A DNA stretch of 64,000 nt from Planctomycetota bacterium (GTDB taxonomy: Bacteria; Planctomycetota; SZUA-567; H5-PLA8). Position 1 is the first letter of the stretch, and every line of letters starts with the position of its first letter. The notes under the pieces are model-generated. The model ran no database searches, was not told where the DNA came from, and saw only the letters and a list, made by a program, of their open reading frames with translations. Of the stretch, positions 1-9,653 are shown in pieces. Position numbers and translations under genes: made by a program. The DNA lies in assembly GCA_027493525.1 (NCBI GenBank), contig JAOSKN010000002.1:2203326-2267325 (forward strand), written 5' to 3'.

Positions 1-2383
1 GCATCAGTTTGGCCGCGCGCTCGGCGTCGCCGCGGTTGAGATGCCCGATGGCCGCGGCGCTGAGGGCCTTCGCCTTGGCCAGGCGCATGCCGATTTGTTC
101 GGCGAGAGATTCGGCGTCAAGGCAGCGGCCCATCCGGGCGAGGACCTCGGCGACGGAGGCCAGGGTTTGGCTGCGGATCCAGGGATCCTCGATGGCGCCG
201 GTGGTCTTGATGGCCTCGTCGGCGAGTCCGGCCTCGGCCTGGATCTCGGCGACGGTGGCCAGGTTGCCGCTGGGCGTCTGCCCCTGCTTGAAGTCGGAGG
301 CTTTGCTCGAACGGCGGCTGCGTCCGATGCGGGTGGTCGTGAGTTCAGCGTTCTTGAGGACCTGCTTCATCACCTCCGGGCTGCGCAGGGATTCCTGGAA
401 CCCGGCGCGCGCACGGTCGAGAAGCGGGACGGCCGAATCCACGTCGCCGTAGGACACGAGGGCTCGGGCGATCTCGACGAGGGCGCGGAGCTTGGAGAGG
501 CCTTCGAGAGAGTCTTCGGCGAGCCGGATCGTACGTTCCAGGTTGGGGCGCATGCCTTCGCGCAGCCCGGCCTGGATCGCGGCCTGGGCGGCCTGGGCCA
601 GGCCGATGATGCGCGCCTCGCGGTCGCGGATCTGCTCCTGCAACAGGTCGATGACGACGGTCATGTCGCCCAGGCGCGCGTAGGCGAGGGTCATGCGTCG
701 GATCAGGTGCCGGCGGGTGGCGCCGTCGGGGAAGGCCTCCAGGCGCGAGCGCGCGCCTTTGAGCCAGGCCTCCACGAGCCGGCGAGGCAGCCGCGCGCGC
801 GCCTGCTGGATGCGCGGGTCGCCGGGGCGCATCGCGGAGGCGCCGCTGAGCGCGGCCTCGGCGCGGGACCAGTCCCCGGCCGCGGCGAAATTGCGGATCG
901 TACCCAGGAAGCGGTCGAACTCGACCTCGCGCTTGAGCGATTCGACCTGGGAGTTGACCGTCTCCGCGTCGTCGGCATAGGGGAGCGCCTCTTTCCACTT
1001 CTGGATGGCGTCTACCCAGCGCCCCTGCTCTTCCATCATTTCCGCGGCGCGGGAGAGCTCCAGGAAGCGCTCGCGCTTGAGGCTGGCCGGATCGGGGCTC
1101 CGTTGAACCTGCTGCGGCTGCCGGAAGGCAAAGGGCTCCGGCGGCGCCAGCTTGTCGGCCGAGGGGCGTTCGTAAAGCGCGGTGATGGTGCGCTGGATCG
1201 CACCGGGCTCGGCGAACGGGTCCTCGTCGGGCTCGGGCGCGTCGTTGGCCAGGGTTTCGGTGAGCGCCGCGGGGGCCGCGCGCACGGGACGGGCGGGGGT
1301 CGGCGGGGCCTGGGCACGGATGCGCGAGAGGGCTTCCGAGAGTTCCAGGGGACTCTGCGGGCGGTCGCCGGGCTGCTTGGCCAGGCACCAGAGGACGACG
1401 TGCTCCAGGTCCGGCAGCTCCGCCAGGCCCGGGCGCAAGGTGCTCGGCAGCGGCGGGTGGGCGTGCAGGTGCTGGTAGAGCCAGCCTTCGAGCGTCTCGG
1501 ATTCGAAGGGCAGGCGTCCGGTGACCATCTCGAAGAGCACCACGCCCAGCGCGTAGATGTCCGCGCGCGGATCGACCTCCGCACCCGAGACCTGTTCGGG
1601 ACTCATGTAGGCCGGCGTGCCGACGAGGATGCTGGCGGTATCGACGGTGATGGTCTTGAGGTCGGTGGCGCCGCCGATGATCTTGGCCAGTCCCAGGTCG
1701 AGGATTTTGATCTGCTCGCGTCCCCGGTGGTCCACGTGGACGATGAGGTTGCTGGGCTTCAGGTCGCGGTGAACGACGCCGCGGGCGTGGGCTTCGGTCA
1801 GGCCGTCGCAGACCTTCTCGACGAGCCGGCAGGTGCGGGCGATGTCGAGGCCGTTGGGATAATCGCGGACGATCTGCCGGAGGTCCTGGCCATCGATGTA
1901 CTCCATGACCAGATACGGGCGGCCCTGGTTCGTAAGCGCGGCGTTGAGCACCTGCGCGACGTTGGGATGGTTGATGGTCGCCTGGGCGCGGGCCTCGCGG
2001 AGAAAGCGCTTCTCGGCTTTGACGTCCTGGCGGTAGCGGTCCGACATCAGCTTGATCGCGACGGGGCGCTGGAGCATCTGGTCCATGCACTGGAAGACCA
2101 CGCCCATGCCGCCGCGCCCGATCAGGCGCATCACGCGGTAACGCTGAGGCATCTCAGCCTGCGCCCAGTTGACGCTGGTCTGGGAGTCCGGCTGGACCCC
2201 GGTGCTGGCGAGGTGCCGGTCGACGCGCGAGCCCATCGCGGTGGACTCGGCGACATTGCCCAGCGGGACCATGCGCCGCCCGCAGCCCGGGCAGAACTGC
2301 GCGCCCTCGGGAAGCGCCGTCCCGCAGGAGGGGCAGGCCGGGGGGAGCACCGGATGGCTGCCGGTCACGGTGGGGCGGTTCAC
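1..2383 (-). CDS. Ser/Thr protein kinase with N-terminal zinc ribbon (3' end outside window)
   Basis: Cytoplasmic Hanks-type kinase. Starting from GTG at 2383, a four-Cys zinc ribbon (Cys17, 20, 31, 34; CPSCG and CPGCG) precedes the kinase domain, about residues 82-345. Visible motifs are the glycine loop GRGGMGVV, VAIKL with the ATP-binding Lys, HRDLKPSN in the catalytic loop, DLGLA in place of DFG, and GTPAYMSPEQ in the activation segment. The remainder is alpha-helical and TPR-like (for example EQGRWVDAIQKWKEALPYA) and stays open to the window edge, so the C-terminus is missing. The GTG start overlaps the stop of the PanE-like gene in a GTGA overlap, which implies translational coupling. 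The kinase assignment is firm; substrate is unknown. Confidence 0.9.
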   Translation of the reverse strand, partial: MNRPTVTGSHPVLPPACPSCGTALPEGAQFCPGCGRRMVPLGNVAESTAMGSRVDRHLASTGVQPDSQTSVNWAQAEMPQRYRVMRLIGRGGMGVVFQCMDQMLQRPVAIKLMSDRYRQDVKAEKRFLREARAQATINHPNVAQVLNAALTNQGRPYLVMEYIDGQDLRQIVRDYPNGLDIARTCRLVEKVCDGLTEAHARGVVHRDLKPSNLIVHVDHRGREQIKILDLGLAKIIGGATDLKTITVDTASILVGTPAYMSPEQVSGAEVDPRADIYALGVVLFEMVTGRLPFESETLEGWLYQHLHAHPPLPSTLRPGLAELPDLEHVVLWCLAKQPGDRPQSPLELSEALSRIRAQAPPTPARPVRAAPAALTETLANDAPEPDEDPFAEPGAIQRTITALYERPSADKLAPPEPFAFRQPQQVQRSPDPASLKRERFLELSRAAEMMEEQGRWVDAIQKWKEALPYADDAETVNSQVESLKREVEFDRFLGTIRNFAAAGDWSRAEAALSGASAMRPGDPRIQQARARLPRRLVEAWLKGARSRLEAFPDGATRRHLIRRMTLAYARLGDMTVVIDLLQEQIRDREARIIGLAQAAQAAIQAGLREGMRPNLERTIRLAEDSLEGLSKLRALVEIARALVSYGDVDSAVPLLDRARAGFQESLRSPEVMKQVLKNAELTTTRIGRSRRSSKASDFKQGQTPSGNLATVAEIQAEAGLADEAIKTTGAIEDPWIRSQTLASVAEVLARMGRCLDAESLAEQIGMRLAKAKALSAAAIGHLNRGDAERAAKLM

Positions 2384-3378
2384 GCGCGCGCCTCCGCGGC
2401 CACGAAGGCCCGCAGATCCTCGCGCGCGGCCTCCAGCGCCGCGCGCCGCACGTCGGGGAGCGTGGCGCGCTCGAGCACGCGGATCCAGACCGCGAGCCGC
2501 TCGTTGGCGGGAACCTGGCGCGAGCCGGCTTGTTGGACGACCGCGCCATTCAGATATTCGATCTCCGTGGGCCGGCCCCGCAGCAGATCCTGCCACATCG
2601 AATTGACGTTCCGGCTCATGCTCGCGCGCCGCTCGAACTCCAGCAGCAGGTTCTCGGCCGGGGGAAGTTCCACGCCGTGCGAGGCGGCGAGCGAGCGGCC
2701 CTCGTCGAGCACGGCGCGGCGGAGAGGGCGCCAGGCGTCGGCGAGCGTCTCGTTGTTGGGGACTTCCAGGATCGCGGCCAAGGCGTTGAGCGCGCAGTTG
2801 AAGACGATCTTCTTCCAGCGCGCGGCCTCGAGATTCTCGACGATCCGCGCGCCGATGCCCGCGCGCTGCAGGCGCGCGGCGAGGGCCTCGGAGGCCTCTC
2901 CCGCCGGTAGCAGCAGCTCGCCGCCCCAGTCCTCGACCTCGCCCGGGCCGCGCAGCGTCGCGCCCAGGTGGGCCACCACGTGAAGCGGCTGAAAGCCCTG
3001 CCGCTCGCCCGCGCGCAGCGCGTCCTCGAAGCCCGTGCCGTTTTGCAGCGCAAAGAGGGGCACGCGAAGCCCTGGCGGTACGCGCCCCAGAGAGGCCAGC
3101 GCCGCGCCCACGTCCTGCGCCTTGACCGTCAGCAGCACCGCGTCGTCCGCGCGGAACGCGAAGCCTTCGTCAAGGCGGGAAACGGCGGAGAAGAGGTCGC
3201 CGCAGGCAGCGTGCGCGTTGGAGAGTCCGCCGAGGCGCAGCCCCGAGGCGCGGATCTCGGCCATGTGGGCCTCGCGGCCGACCAGGATGACGGGGACGAC
3301 GCGGGACAGTTTGCCGCCGAGCAGGCTGCCGAGCGCGCCGGCGCCGAAGACGATCACGCGCTTGATCTCGAACGGCAT
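2380..3378 (-). CDS. panE: 2-dehydropantoate 2-reductase family protein
   Basis: ApbA/PanE-type NADPH-dependent ketopantoate reductase of 332 residues, the usual family length. The N-terminus has the Rossmann motif GAGALGSLLGGKL. The C-terminal helical half holds RWKKIVFNCALNALAAI, which corresponds to the family catalytic Lys and the conserved Asn residues. In the pantothenate pathway this enzyme reduces ketopantoate to pantoate, but divergent homologues act on other 2-keto acids, so the symbol is a family-level call. It overlaps the downstream kinase gene by 4 bases and follows the lipoyl-domain gene after about 140 bases. That gap contains a TATACT box near 3465, a possible -10 element. 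Confidence 0.82.
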   Translation of the reverse strand: MPFEIKRVIVFGAGALGSLLGGKLSRVVPVILVGREAHMAEIRASGLRLGGLSNAHAACGDLFSAVSRLDEGFAFRADDAVLLTVKAQDVGAALASLGRVPPGLRVPLFALQNGTGFEDALRAGERQGFQPLHVVAHLGATLRGPGEVEDWGGELLLPAGEASEALAARLQRAGIGARIVENLEAARWKKIVFNCALNALAAILEVPNNETLADAWRPLRRAVLDEGRSLAASHGVELPPAENLLLEFERRASMSRNVNSMWQDLLRGRPTEIEYLNGAVVQQAGSRQVPANERLAVWIRVLERATLPDVRRAALEAAREDLRAFVAAEARA

Positions 3379-3519
3379 GCTTACGTGCTCTCGCTTGGCG
3401 CGGACGGCCTGAGCGCCTTCGGCCCCCGGAACTCGCGGCCTTACGCCGCCGGGCCCTGTGACAGTATACCCGAGACGCGGCGCGGCAGGGCCTTCTCAGG
3501 CGACGCACGAGTGCGCCCT

Positions 3520-4017
3520 TCAGCCGCCCGCTTTGCGCTCGCTGTAGGCCTTCACGTCTTTCTCGTTGACCGGGCCTTGCAGCCCCAGCACTCGCGCGAC
3601 CTCGGCGAGGTCCACGCCCAGCTCCTTGGCCAGGCGCCGCGCCACGGGGGTTGCTCGCACCGCCGCGGGCGCCGCCGCGGGCGCGACGCCGCCCAGCGAT
3701 GCCGCGGTGGCCGTCATCGCTCCGCGATGGGTCTCCAGCAGATGCCGATTGCGGGACTCGTACTCCTCCGGAGGCGCTTCGTCGGGCGCGCCGATCGCGC
3801 AGAGGATGTAGCCGACCGGAAGCAGGCTCCGTTCCTCGCCGTAGAGTTTGCGCACGGTCCCCGCGGCGGGGCTGGGCATCTCGAAGGTGGCTTTGTCGGT
3901 GATGATCGTGCAGAGCGCTTGTTCGGCCTGGACGGCATCCCCGACGCGGACGAGCCACTGTTCCAGCGTGGCTTCGGTGAGGTTTTCGTTGGCCTTGGGC
4001 ATCTCGACGGGCGTCAT
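3520..4017 (-). CDS. Stand-alone lipoyl + E3-binding domain protein (no acyltransferase domain)
   Basis: Protein of 165 residues. Residues 1-75 form a biotinyl/lipoyl domain with the hairpin ITDKATFEMPSP, where Lys42 is the expected attachment site. Residues about 118-158 (ATPVARRLAKELGVDL, then NEKDVKAY) match the peripheral subunit-binding domain of 2-oxoacid dehydrogenase E2 proteins. The roughly 230-residue catalytic acyltransferase domain of E2 is absent, and none of the 140 downstream bases encodes it in any frame. The start MTPVEMPKANENL is chosen because it matches lipoyl-domain N-termini; the frame stays open further upstream but with low-complexity sequence. It could be a decayed E2, a swinging-arm carrier, or an E3-binding adaptor. 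No dehydrogenase genes lie nearby. Confidence 0.75.
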   Translation of the reverse strand: MTPVEMPKANENLTEATLEQWLVRVGDAVQAEQALCTIITDKATFEMPSPAAGTVRKLYGEERSLLPVGYILCAIGAPDEAPPEEYESRNRHLLETHRGAMTATAASLGGVAPAAAPAAVRATPVARRLAKELGVDLAEVARVLGLQGPVNEKDVKAYSERKAGG

Positions 4018-4208
4018 GGCGCGCAAGATACCGTCCCGCGCGGCGGCTGTCGAATGCCAAGGGGGCCGATTAGCGAGGCAAGGTGGCCGAACACGGTACC
4101 AGGCAGGCCGATTGAAGTCAGATTCGGTTTGCGCTCTACCGAACCCGGCGAAGCGAATGCCCCGTTTATGCCCCAAAGCCTCCCAAGGGCGCTTAGCGCG
4201 CCGTATGC

Positions 4209-6979
4209 CTATGGGCCGGCCTTCAGTTCCAGCAGGCCGTCGACGATCTTTTCTCTCAGTGCATCCAGCCGCTCTTCGCTCAGGAGCGGCCGGCGGTCCC
4301 GTTCGGTATCCTGGAAGCGGACGGCATTCAGGATTTCCTGAACCGGTCCCCAGACGTCCCGGCCACGCGCCCCGGCCGATGCGCAGGTCGAATGGAGCAG
4401 GGCCAGGAGCCGCAGGTCGTTGACGCCCTGCCGCATGCGCTCCCAGCGCAAGGTCGGGCGAAGCGTTCCGTCCCGCGCCGGATACACCATGCACAGGTCG
4501 TCCTCGATACCATCCAGGGGGTAGTAGGGATCTACGTGAGGCCCGTTGTACGTGAACTGCTGATGCAGTTCGACGCCCGCGTCGCGCGCGGCCCACATGT
4601 ACAGGCCGAAGGCCCAGCGATTGCCGCCCTGGTTGTTCAACCAGACGCGATTGCCGGCAGCCTGGGCCCGTTGGATCAGGTCCAGCGTGGTGATGTTCAA
4701 GCTGGAGACGCGCAGAAGGTCCAGGAGGGGCTTGGTAAGGTCATGGGAGGTGCTGTAGGCGATGCAGCCGTGGGCCCCGGCGCGACGAAGGTTCCCGTAC
4801 ATGCGGATCAGGCGATCCATGACGGGCTGGGTGGCAGGCTCGTCGCCGAAACAGAAGACGGGCTCAGGCAAACCGCGGCCGGCGCAGTAGGCGTTGACGC
4901 TTCCAAAGGAGGCCTTGAGTAACTCCGCGCCCGAGGCGAAGCCGTGTTTTCTGGCCTGCGCCTCGGGGTCGTCGGCAACGGCTTCCAGCGCGCCGCCCGA
5001 CGCGGCGTTGAGCGCGAGGTATGGAAAGCCCGCCTGGCGCGCCGCTCGCGCCAGTGCTTCGGCCGCCCGGCTATCCCATTCCGCCTCGCCGCCCTTGAAA
5101 CCTTTGAAGTGCAGGCCGTCCAGCATGAGGTGCGTCATCCCGTGCGCGCGCAGGTCCTCCAGCATGCGCAGAACGTCCTCCTCCTTGCGCGCCGCGTTCT
5201 CCGGGAAACCATAGGCCGAATGAGGCGCCGTCTGCGTTCCGAACAGGCCCAGCCCCACGGGGGCGTCGGGCAACTCGAACGGCAGCACCGTGATCTCGGC
5301 CTCCAGCTTGCGCTCGGGGACCCCTTTCGCGCGCAAAACAAAGCTGCCCTTGTAAGCCCCGGCCGGTTGCGCGGGCGGCGGCGTCACGGCGATCCAGAAG
5401 CGCCGGGCGGAGCCGGCGGGCACGGACAGGGCGTTCCTGGATGGAGAGGCGTCAAAACCCCGCACCAGGAAAGGCTCGACGCCGTACAACCCCGCGCCGC
5501 CGAACCCGATGCGTTTGAACTTCCATCGCACGTATCCGCACCGAATCGCCGCGGCCGGCAACTCGGCGCCGGACTCGCTCCGGAACGTGCCCGGCGCCAC
5601 GCTGACTTCGTCCAGGTCCCGCAGCGCGTGAATCGCGAATTGAAGCGCTTCCGTCTGCTCGCGGGCAAGCCGCGCGTTCAGCTCGAATCGCGTCTCGCCT
5701 TCGTCCCGCGGCGCGGCGTAATACCCGATCTCAGCCTCGCATGGCCGCTGGAAGGGAACGTATCCCTGGGCCTTATGGGCAAGCGCCAAGCTCTCCGGCA
5801 AAGCGGCCTTCTCGGGCTGAACTTCCTTCCAGCGGCTCCGCAGGGCCGCCTTGCGCCGCCGGTTCACGTCTTCGGAGAAGGACTTGCCCTCCTCCGCCTT
5901 GGCTTTGGGCCAAAGGGCCAGGGCGTTCAGGGTCGCGGCGTACTGCCCGCTGCCGTGGAGCTCGAAGAGCACATGCCCGTTCCGGCTCTCGCACTCGAAG
6001 TGGCGTTCCGGGAAGCGCCAGGCCACGTAACGCGCCCAGACGTCGTCGCCGGGCCGGTCCTCGGTCTCGCTGAAATGGAAGTACCGATCCAGGAAGCGGG
6101 AACCGTCCATCCTTTCATCGAGCACGTCCCGGCCATTCACGCGAAATCCGCGGCGGGTGAAGTTCTGGTAGAACTCCCACTCGCCGGGGTCGTCCATGAA
6201 AAACCAGCCTTCGTAGGCTCCGTCGGGCAGGTCCACGCGGAATTGGGCGTTCTCGGCGCTGATCCAGTCGCCCACCAGCGCATCCGGAGGCATGGCTCGG
6301 ATGCGCGCCCAGGCCGGTTTGGCCTGCACCCAGCCATGTCCGCGTTCGGGGTCGTAAGTCGTCTCGGGGTCACCTCTGCAAAGCCAGGGAACGGGATGCT
6401 CGCGACCGCGGGGCCAAAGTCGTACGCGCGCAGCTCGGCGAAGGTCGCGATGCGCTCCTTGACGAGCCGCACCGACGCGACATAAACCGGCTGGGCCGAA
6501 CCGGCCAGGAGCGCGAAGGCCAGTTTCTCCCAGCGGAAGGGCCTGGGATCGAGTCCATCCTTGGGACTGCCCTCGCCGCGCTTCAGGGCCGCGATGGCGA
6601 GTTCGACCGAATGCCGCCCCGGTGTAACGGAGACGTAGCGGTTGATCCACGAATAGTAGCCGTGCGGCGCGCTGTCGTCCTTCAGGCACAGATGCAGGCG
6701 CGCGGGTTGAGTTCCCGGATTGAGCACGTCCAGGCGCAGGTGGGTGAACGAATTCCAGTCGGCGCCGGGGCGATCGGATTGCAGCCTCAAGTTGGAGTCG
6801 ATGCGCGCGGCCTTGCCGTTCATGCCGGGCACGCCTTCGACGGGCGCAGTGCCTTCAAAAATCCCGCGCCCTGAGTTGAAATCCGCGAGCACCCGCTCTT
6901 CGTTCGCCGGCGCGCCCGCCGTCCAGGCCAGCGCAACCAACCAGCACCATGCCATGCTGCCGCTTCGAGAGAATTCCAT
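4209..6979 (-). CDS. Secreted GH123-like / DUF4091 glycoside hydrolase (one frameshift)
   Basis: Exported protein of about 920 residues once a single frameshift is repaired. It starts MEFSRSGSMAWCWLVALAW, a signal peptide. A carbohydrate-binding-like beta region follows, then a TIM-barrel-type region with CFGDEP; a neighbouring Asp-Glu pair is catalytic in GH123 beta-N-acetylgalactosaminidases. A DUF4091-like C-terminus (AFGLYMWAARDAG; LRWERMRQGVNDLRLLALL) closes it. The frame breaks at about 6364-6370: the reading PGFAEVTP continues as ETTYDPERGHGWVQ if one base is added to the run of C next to GAGACG. Upstream is the GntR/LacI-type regulator, probably its controller. The substrate is not predictable beyond an amino-sugar glycan by family analogy. 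Confidence 0.75.
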
Positions 6980-7032
6980 GGGCGTATCCTTTCGACCGCT
7001 CATACATTTGCGCCGTACCATCCGAAGAGAAT

Positions 7033-8151
7033 TCACCGCGCGTTCAGGGACTCCAAACGCGGCACGTCATGACTGCTCCGCGGCAGCCACTCGCTCGACA
7101 GCTCGACGCGCTGCGGCTCTCGGCCGCGCTGGTCCAGCCGCTCCCGAAGCAACCGCGCGGCTTCTTCGCCCATCCGCTCCATGGCCATGCGGACCGTGGA
7201 GAGCGGCGGCGAGGTGAAATGACCGACGTCGCCAAAGCCGATGACGCTGAGATCGGCGGGGAGTTTCAGGCCGTGGTCCTTCGCGGCGGCCATCGCGCCC
7301 ACGGCCAGTTCGTCGCCGGAGCAGAAAAGCGCCGCCGGCAGCCGGTTTTCGTGGATCAGGCGCCGCGTGGTCAGGAAGGCCGCCTCGGCGCTGTACGGCG
7401 TCGGGACGATCCATTCGTCGCGAACCTCGAGCCCCGCCTCCCGCAGCGCGCGCGCGTACCCCGCCTGCCGCGCACGGGCCGCGGCCGTCGCCTGGGCGTG
7501 GACGAGCATCCCGATGCGCTTATGTCCCAGCAGGACCAGGGCCCGGACGGCCTCGTAGGCCGCGCGCTCGCTCTCGCCCAGCACTTGGTCGCACGGGGGA
7601 CCGCCTTCGGGCTGCGCGCTGTCAACCAGCACCAAGGGACGATGCGCCTTCGACAGCGGCCCGAGCACTTCCTGTTCCACCACGCCCAGGACCAGCAGCG
7701 CGTCCAGCCCCTCGTCCTCGCGCAAGCTTTCCAAGAAGGCGTCCAAGGGTGCCGAGATCCTGCGGAACACCAGGGAGAGCCGGCGAAGCTCCGTCGCGCG
7801 CTGAACGCCTTGGAGGATGCGATGGTAGAAGAGGCTGCCCAGCGCCTCGGCTTCGTCGAAGTAGGCCACGATGCCCACGGTCGCGCGTTTCGGCGCCGCG
7901 CCCGTCCTTGCCTCGGGCGCCCGCACAAAGGTTCCGCGGCCGCGTATGCGTTCGAATACGCCCGCTTCCGTAAGCTCCAGGATGGCGCGGCGAACGGTTA
8001 GGCGCGACAAGCCCAGGCGCTCGGCAAGGGAGCGCTCGTCCGGCAGCGTATCGTGGGGCCGGAATTCCCCGCGCGCCACCTGTTCGGCCAGGAGTTTCTT
8101 GACCTGTGCGTAGAGCGGTTCGGGGGAGGATCTGTCAATGGCGGTGCTCAT
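7033..8151 (-). CDS. GntR-type winged-helix regulator with LacI-type sugar-sensing domain
   Basis: Transcription factor of 372 residues with AraR-like architecture. Residues 1-75 are a GntR winged helix (DERSLAERLGLSRLTVRRAI, GRGTFVRAP). Residues about 88-350 are a periplasmic-binding-fold effector domain of the LacI/GalR type (VGIVAYFDE, LVLVDSAQ, LGHKRIGML, CSGDELAVGAM, SVIGFGDVG). It therefore probably responds to a sugar. It lies 54 bases upstream of the GH123-like gene in the same direction, which fits local catabolic control. A 27-bp inverted repeat abuts the ATG and suggests autoregulation. Confidence 0.88.
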   Translation of the reverse strand: MSTAIDRSSPEPLYAQVKKLLAEQVARGEFRPHDTLPDERSLAERLGLSRLTVRRAILELTEAGVFERIRGRGTFVRAPEARTGAAPKRATVGIVAYFDEAEALGSLFYHRILQGVQRATELRRLSLVFRRISAPLDAFLESLREDEGLDALLVLGVVEQEVLGPLSKAHRPLVLVDSAQPEGGPPCDQVLGESERAAYEAVRALVLLGHKRIGMLVHAQATAAARARQAGYARALREAGLEVRDEWIVPTPYSAEAAFLTTRRLIHENRLPAALFCSGDELAVGAMAAAKDHGLKLPADLSVIGFGDVGHFTSPPLSTVRMAMERMGEEAARLLRERLDQRGREPQRVELSSEWLPRSSHDVPRLESLNAR

Positions 8152-8154
8152 GAA

Positions 8155-8181
8155 CCTGAATACACCAATTATCTATTCAGG
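8155..8181 (-). promoter_or_regulatory. Inverted repeat, candidate autoregulatory operator
   Basis: CCTGAATA and its exact reverse complement TATTCAGG are separated by 11 bases. The repeat lies 4-30 bases upstream of the regulator's ATG. The proximal arm read on the minus strand, TATTCAGG, supplies the only purine-rich stretch near the start codon, so a bound repressor or an RNA hairpin would mask translation initiation. The operator role is inferred from symmetry and position. Confidence 0.55.
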
Positions 8182-8308
8182 TCTATACTTAAGAGGACTT
8201 TTAAAATATTGGCATAACATACTAAGCAAAATAGAGTTACGAGAATGAATGCCGATCGGCGAAAGGGTTGGGCTGCGGCAAGCGAGATCAAGACAGCCGC
8301 TGACCGGC

Positions 8309-9652
8309 TCAGAACTTCGGCGCTTCGACGGGCTTCTCGGCCGGTGGGTCGGCAGGGCGGTTGGGGTCGAGCTTGACGCCGTCGCGAGGCACGTAGCGCT
8401 GAAGTCGTTCGTCGTAGCGGATCGGGAAGTTGCCGTTCTTGAGCAGGGACTCCAGGCCGGCTTTGACGACGGGTCGCTCGGCGCGCGCGTGGGCTTCGGC
8501 GAGGCGCAGCGCGTCGTCGGGCCGGCAGAGGCCGTTGATGGCGTTGAGCGCGAGCGGGACGTGCCCATCGGGGAGCTTTTCCAGGACCTCCAGCAGCGGC
8601 GGGATCGCGTCGGGGTTCCGCGATGCGCCCAGCGCCTGGAGCAACGTGGCCACGCGCGGGTCGTTCGGCTGGTTGGCCGACAGGACATTCTTCAGCGCCT
8701 CGGCCAGTCCCGGGACCAGATGGGGGCTGCTGATCTTGGCCAGCACCTCCCGCGCGACCTCTCGCATCTGCGGGTTGGGGCCATTGAAAAGTTCGAGGAT
8801 CAGGTCGCCAGCGGCCGGTTCGCCCGAGTGCCCCAGCGCCTGGACAATCATATAGGCGGCGGAGTCGGTCGCCTGGGGGTTGGGTACGTTCTGCTTGAGC
8901 CAGGCGAGCATGCCCGGGACGGCCTCGGGATCGGCGAGCTGGCGCAGGGCCTGGGCGGCGTGGATGCGAATCTCGGCGTTGGGGCTCCTGAGCGCTTCGA
9001 GCAGCACCGGCGTCGCGCGCTGGTCCCCGAACTGGCCCAGCGCCAGAAGCAGGCCTTTCCGCGCCACGCTGGCCTGGGCCACGGTGTCCACCGAGTTGAC
9101 CGCCGCCAGCGCTTCCATCAATTTCGGCAGGTCCGAACCCTTGCGCTGTTCGGCGAGCCGCTGCGCCACGCGGGCGACGATGCCTTCCTCGGGATCCTGG
9201 AGCAGTTCCACGAGGACCTTGCGCCCTTCGTCGCCCAGCGCGCCAAGAGCCGCCAGGGCCGCCTCGCGTTCGTGAACCTTCCGCTCCCGGGAGGTCGCGA
9301 CCTCGATCACCGCCGCGGTACGTTCGGGAGTGGGCAGCTTGCGGGCCAACTGGATCGCGGGCGCGGAAAGCTCCGGGTCATGTGAGCGGATCAGGTCGGG
9401 CAGGAGGTCCGCGCCCGCCGCCGAAGGCCCCGCCGCGGGCGCTTCGGCCCGCTTGCCGCTTTCGAGCTTGGCGACGCGCTCGTTGAGTTCGTCCAGCGAG
9501 GCCTGGAGCTTCGCTTCGGCGGGGGAGGGCCCCGGGTTCGGCGCCGGCTTGGGCGCGTTCTCGCCGCACGCGGACAGCAGCGCAAGCAGGCCGGGCAGGA
9601 GGCGCAGGTTCAATCTGGGCATGGCTCGAAGGGCCGCTTTCACGAAGGCCAT
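8309..9652 (-). CDS. HEAT-repeat lipoprotein
   Basis: Predicted lipoprotein of 447 residues. The signal segment LLPGLLALLSAC ends in a lipobox with Cys29. A Pro-rich linker and a short coiled coil (about 45-68) follow, then eight or so HEAT/PBS-type helical repeats (residues about 80-400; for example EREAALAALGALGDEGRKVL, IRIHAAQALRQLADPEAVPG). The C-terminal tail is Pro-rich. The start ATG lies one base after the stop of the globin-like gene, so the two are probably translationally coupled; an internal ATG at 9622 would also give a complete signal peptide. HEAT solenoids are protein-protein scaffolds, so a periplasmic scaffold or partner of the upstream gene product is the best guess. Confidence 0.85.
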   Translation of the reverse strand: MAFVKAALRAMPRLNLRLLPGLLALLSACGENAPKPAPNPGPSPAEAKLQASLDELNERVAKLESGKRAEAPAAGPSAAGADLLPDLIRSHDPELSAPAIQLARKLPTPERTAAVIEVATSRERKVHEREAALAALGALGDEGRKVLVELLQDPEEGIVARVAQRLAEQRKGSDLPKLMEALAAVNSVDTVAQASVARKGLLLALGQFGDQRATPVLLEALRSPNAEIRIHAAQALRQLADPEAVPGMLAWLKQNVPNPQATDSAAYMIVQALGHSGEPAAGDLILELFNGPNPQMREVAREVLAKISSPHLVPGLAEALKNVLSANQPNDPRVATLLQALGASRNPDAIPPLLEVLEKLPDGHVPLALNAINGLCRPDDALRLAEAHARAERPVVKAGLESLLKNGNFPIRYDERLQRYVPRDGVKLDPNRPADPPAEKPVEAPKF

Positions 9653-9653
9653 A

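Noticed and set aside
41..2983. Plus-strand open frame of 980 codons opposite the kinase and PanE-like genes
   Set aside because: It is Gly/Arg/Ala-rich, shows no domain, and lies opposite two genes with clear kinase and reductase motifs; long antisense frames are expected at this GC content.
6364..6370. Programmed frameshift in the GH123-like gene
   Set aside because: No slippery heptamer, stimulatory structure or Shine-Dalgarno is visible; the same type of indel recurs in unrelated genes, so an error is likelier.
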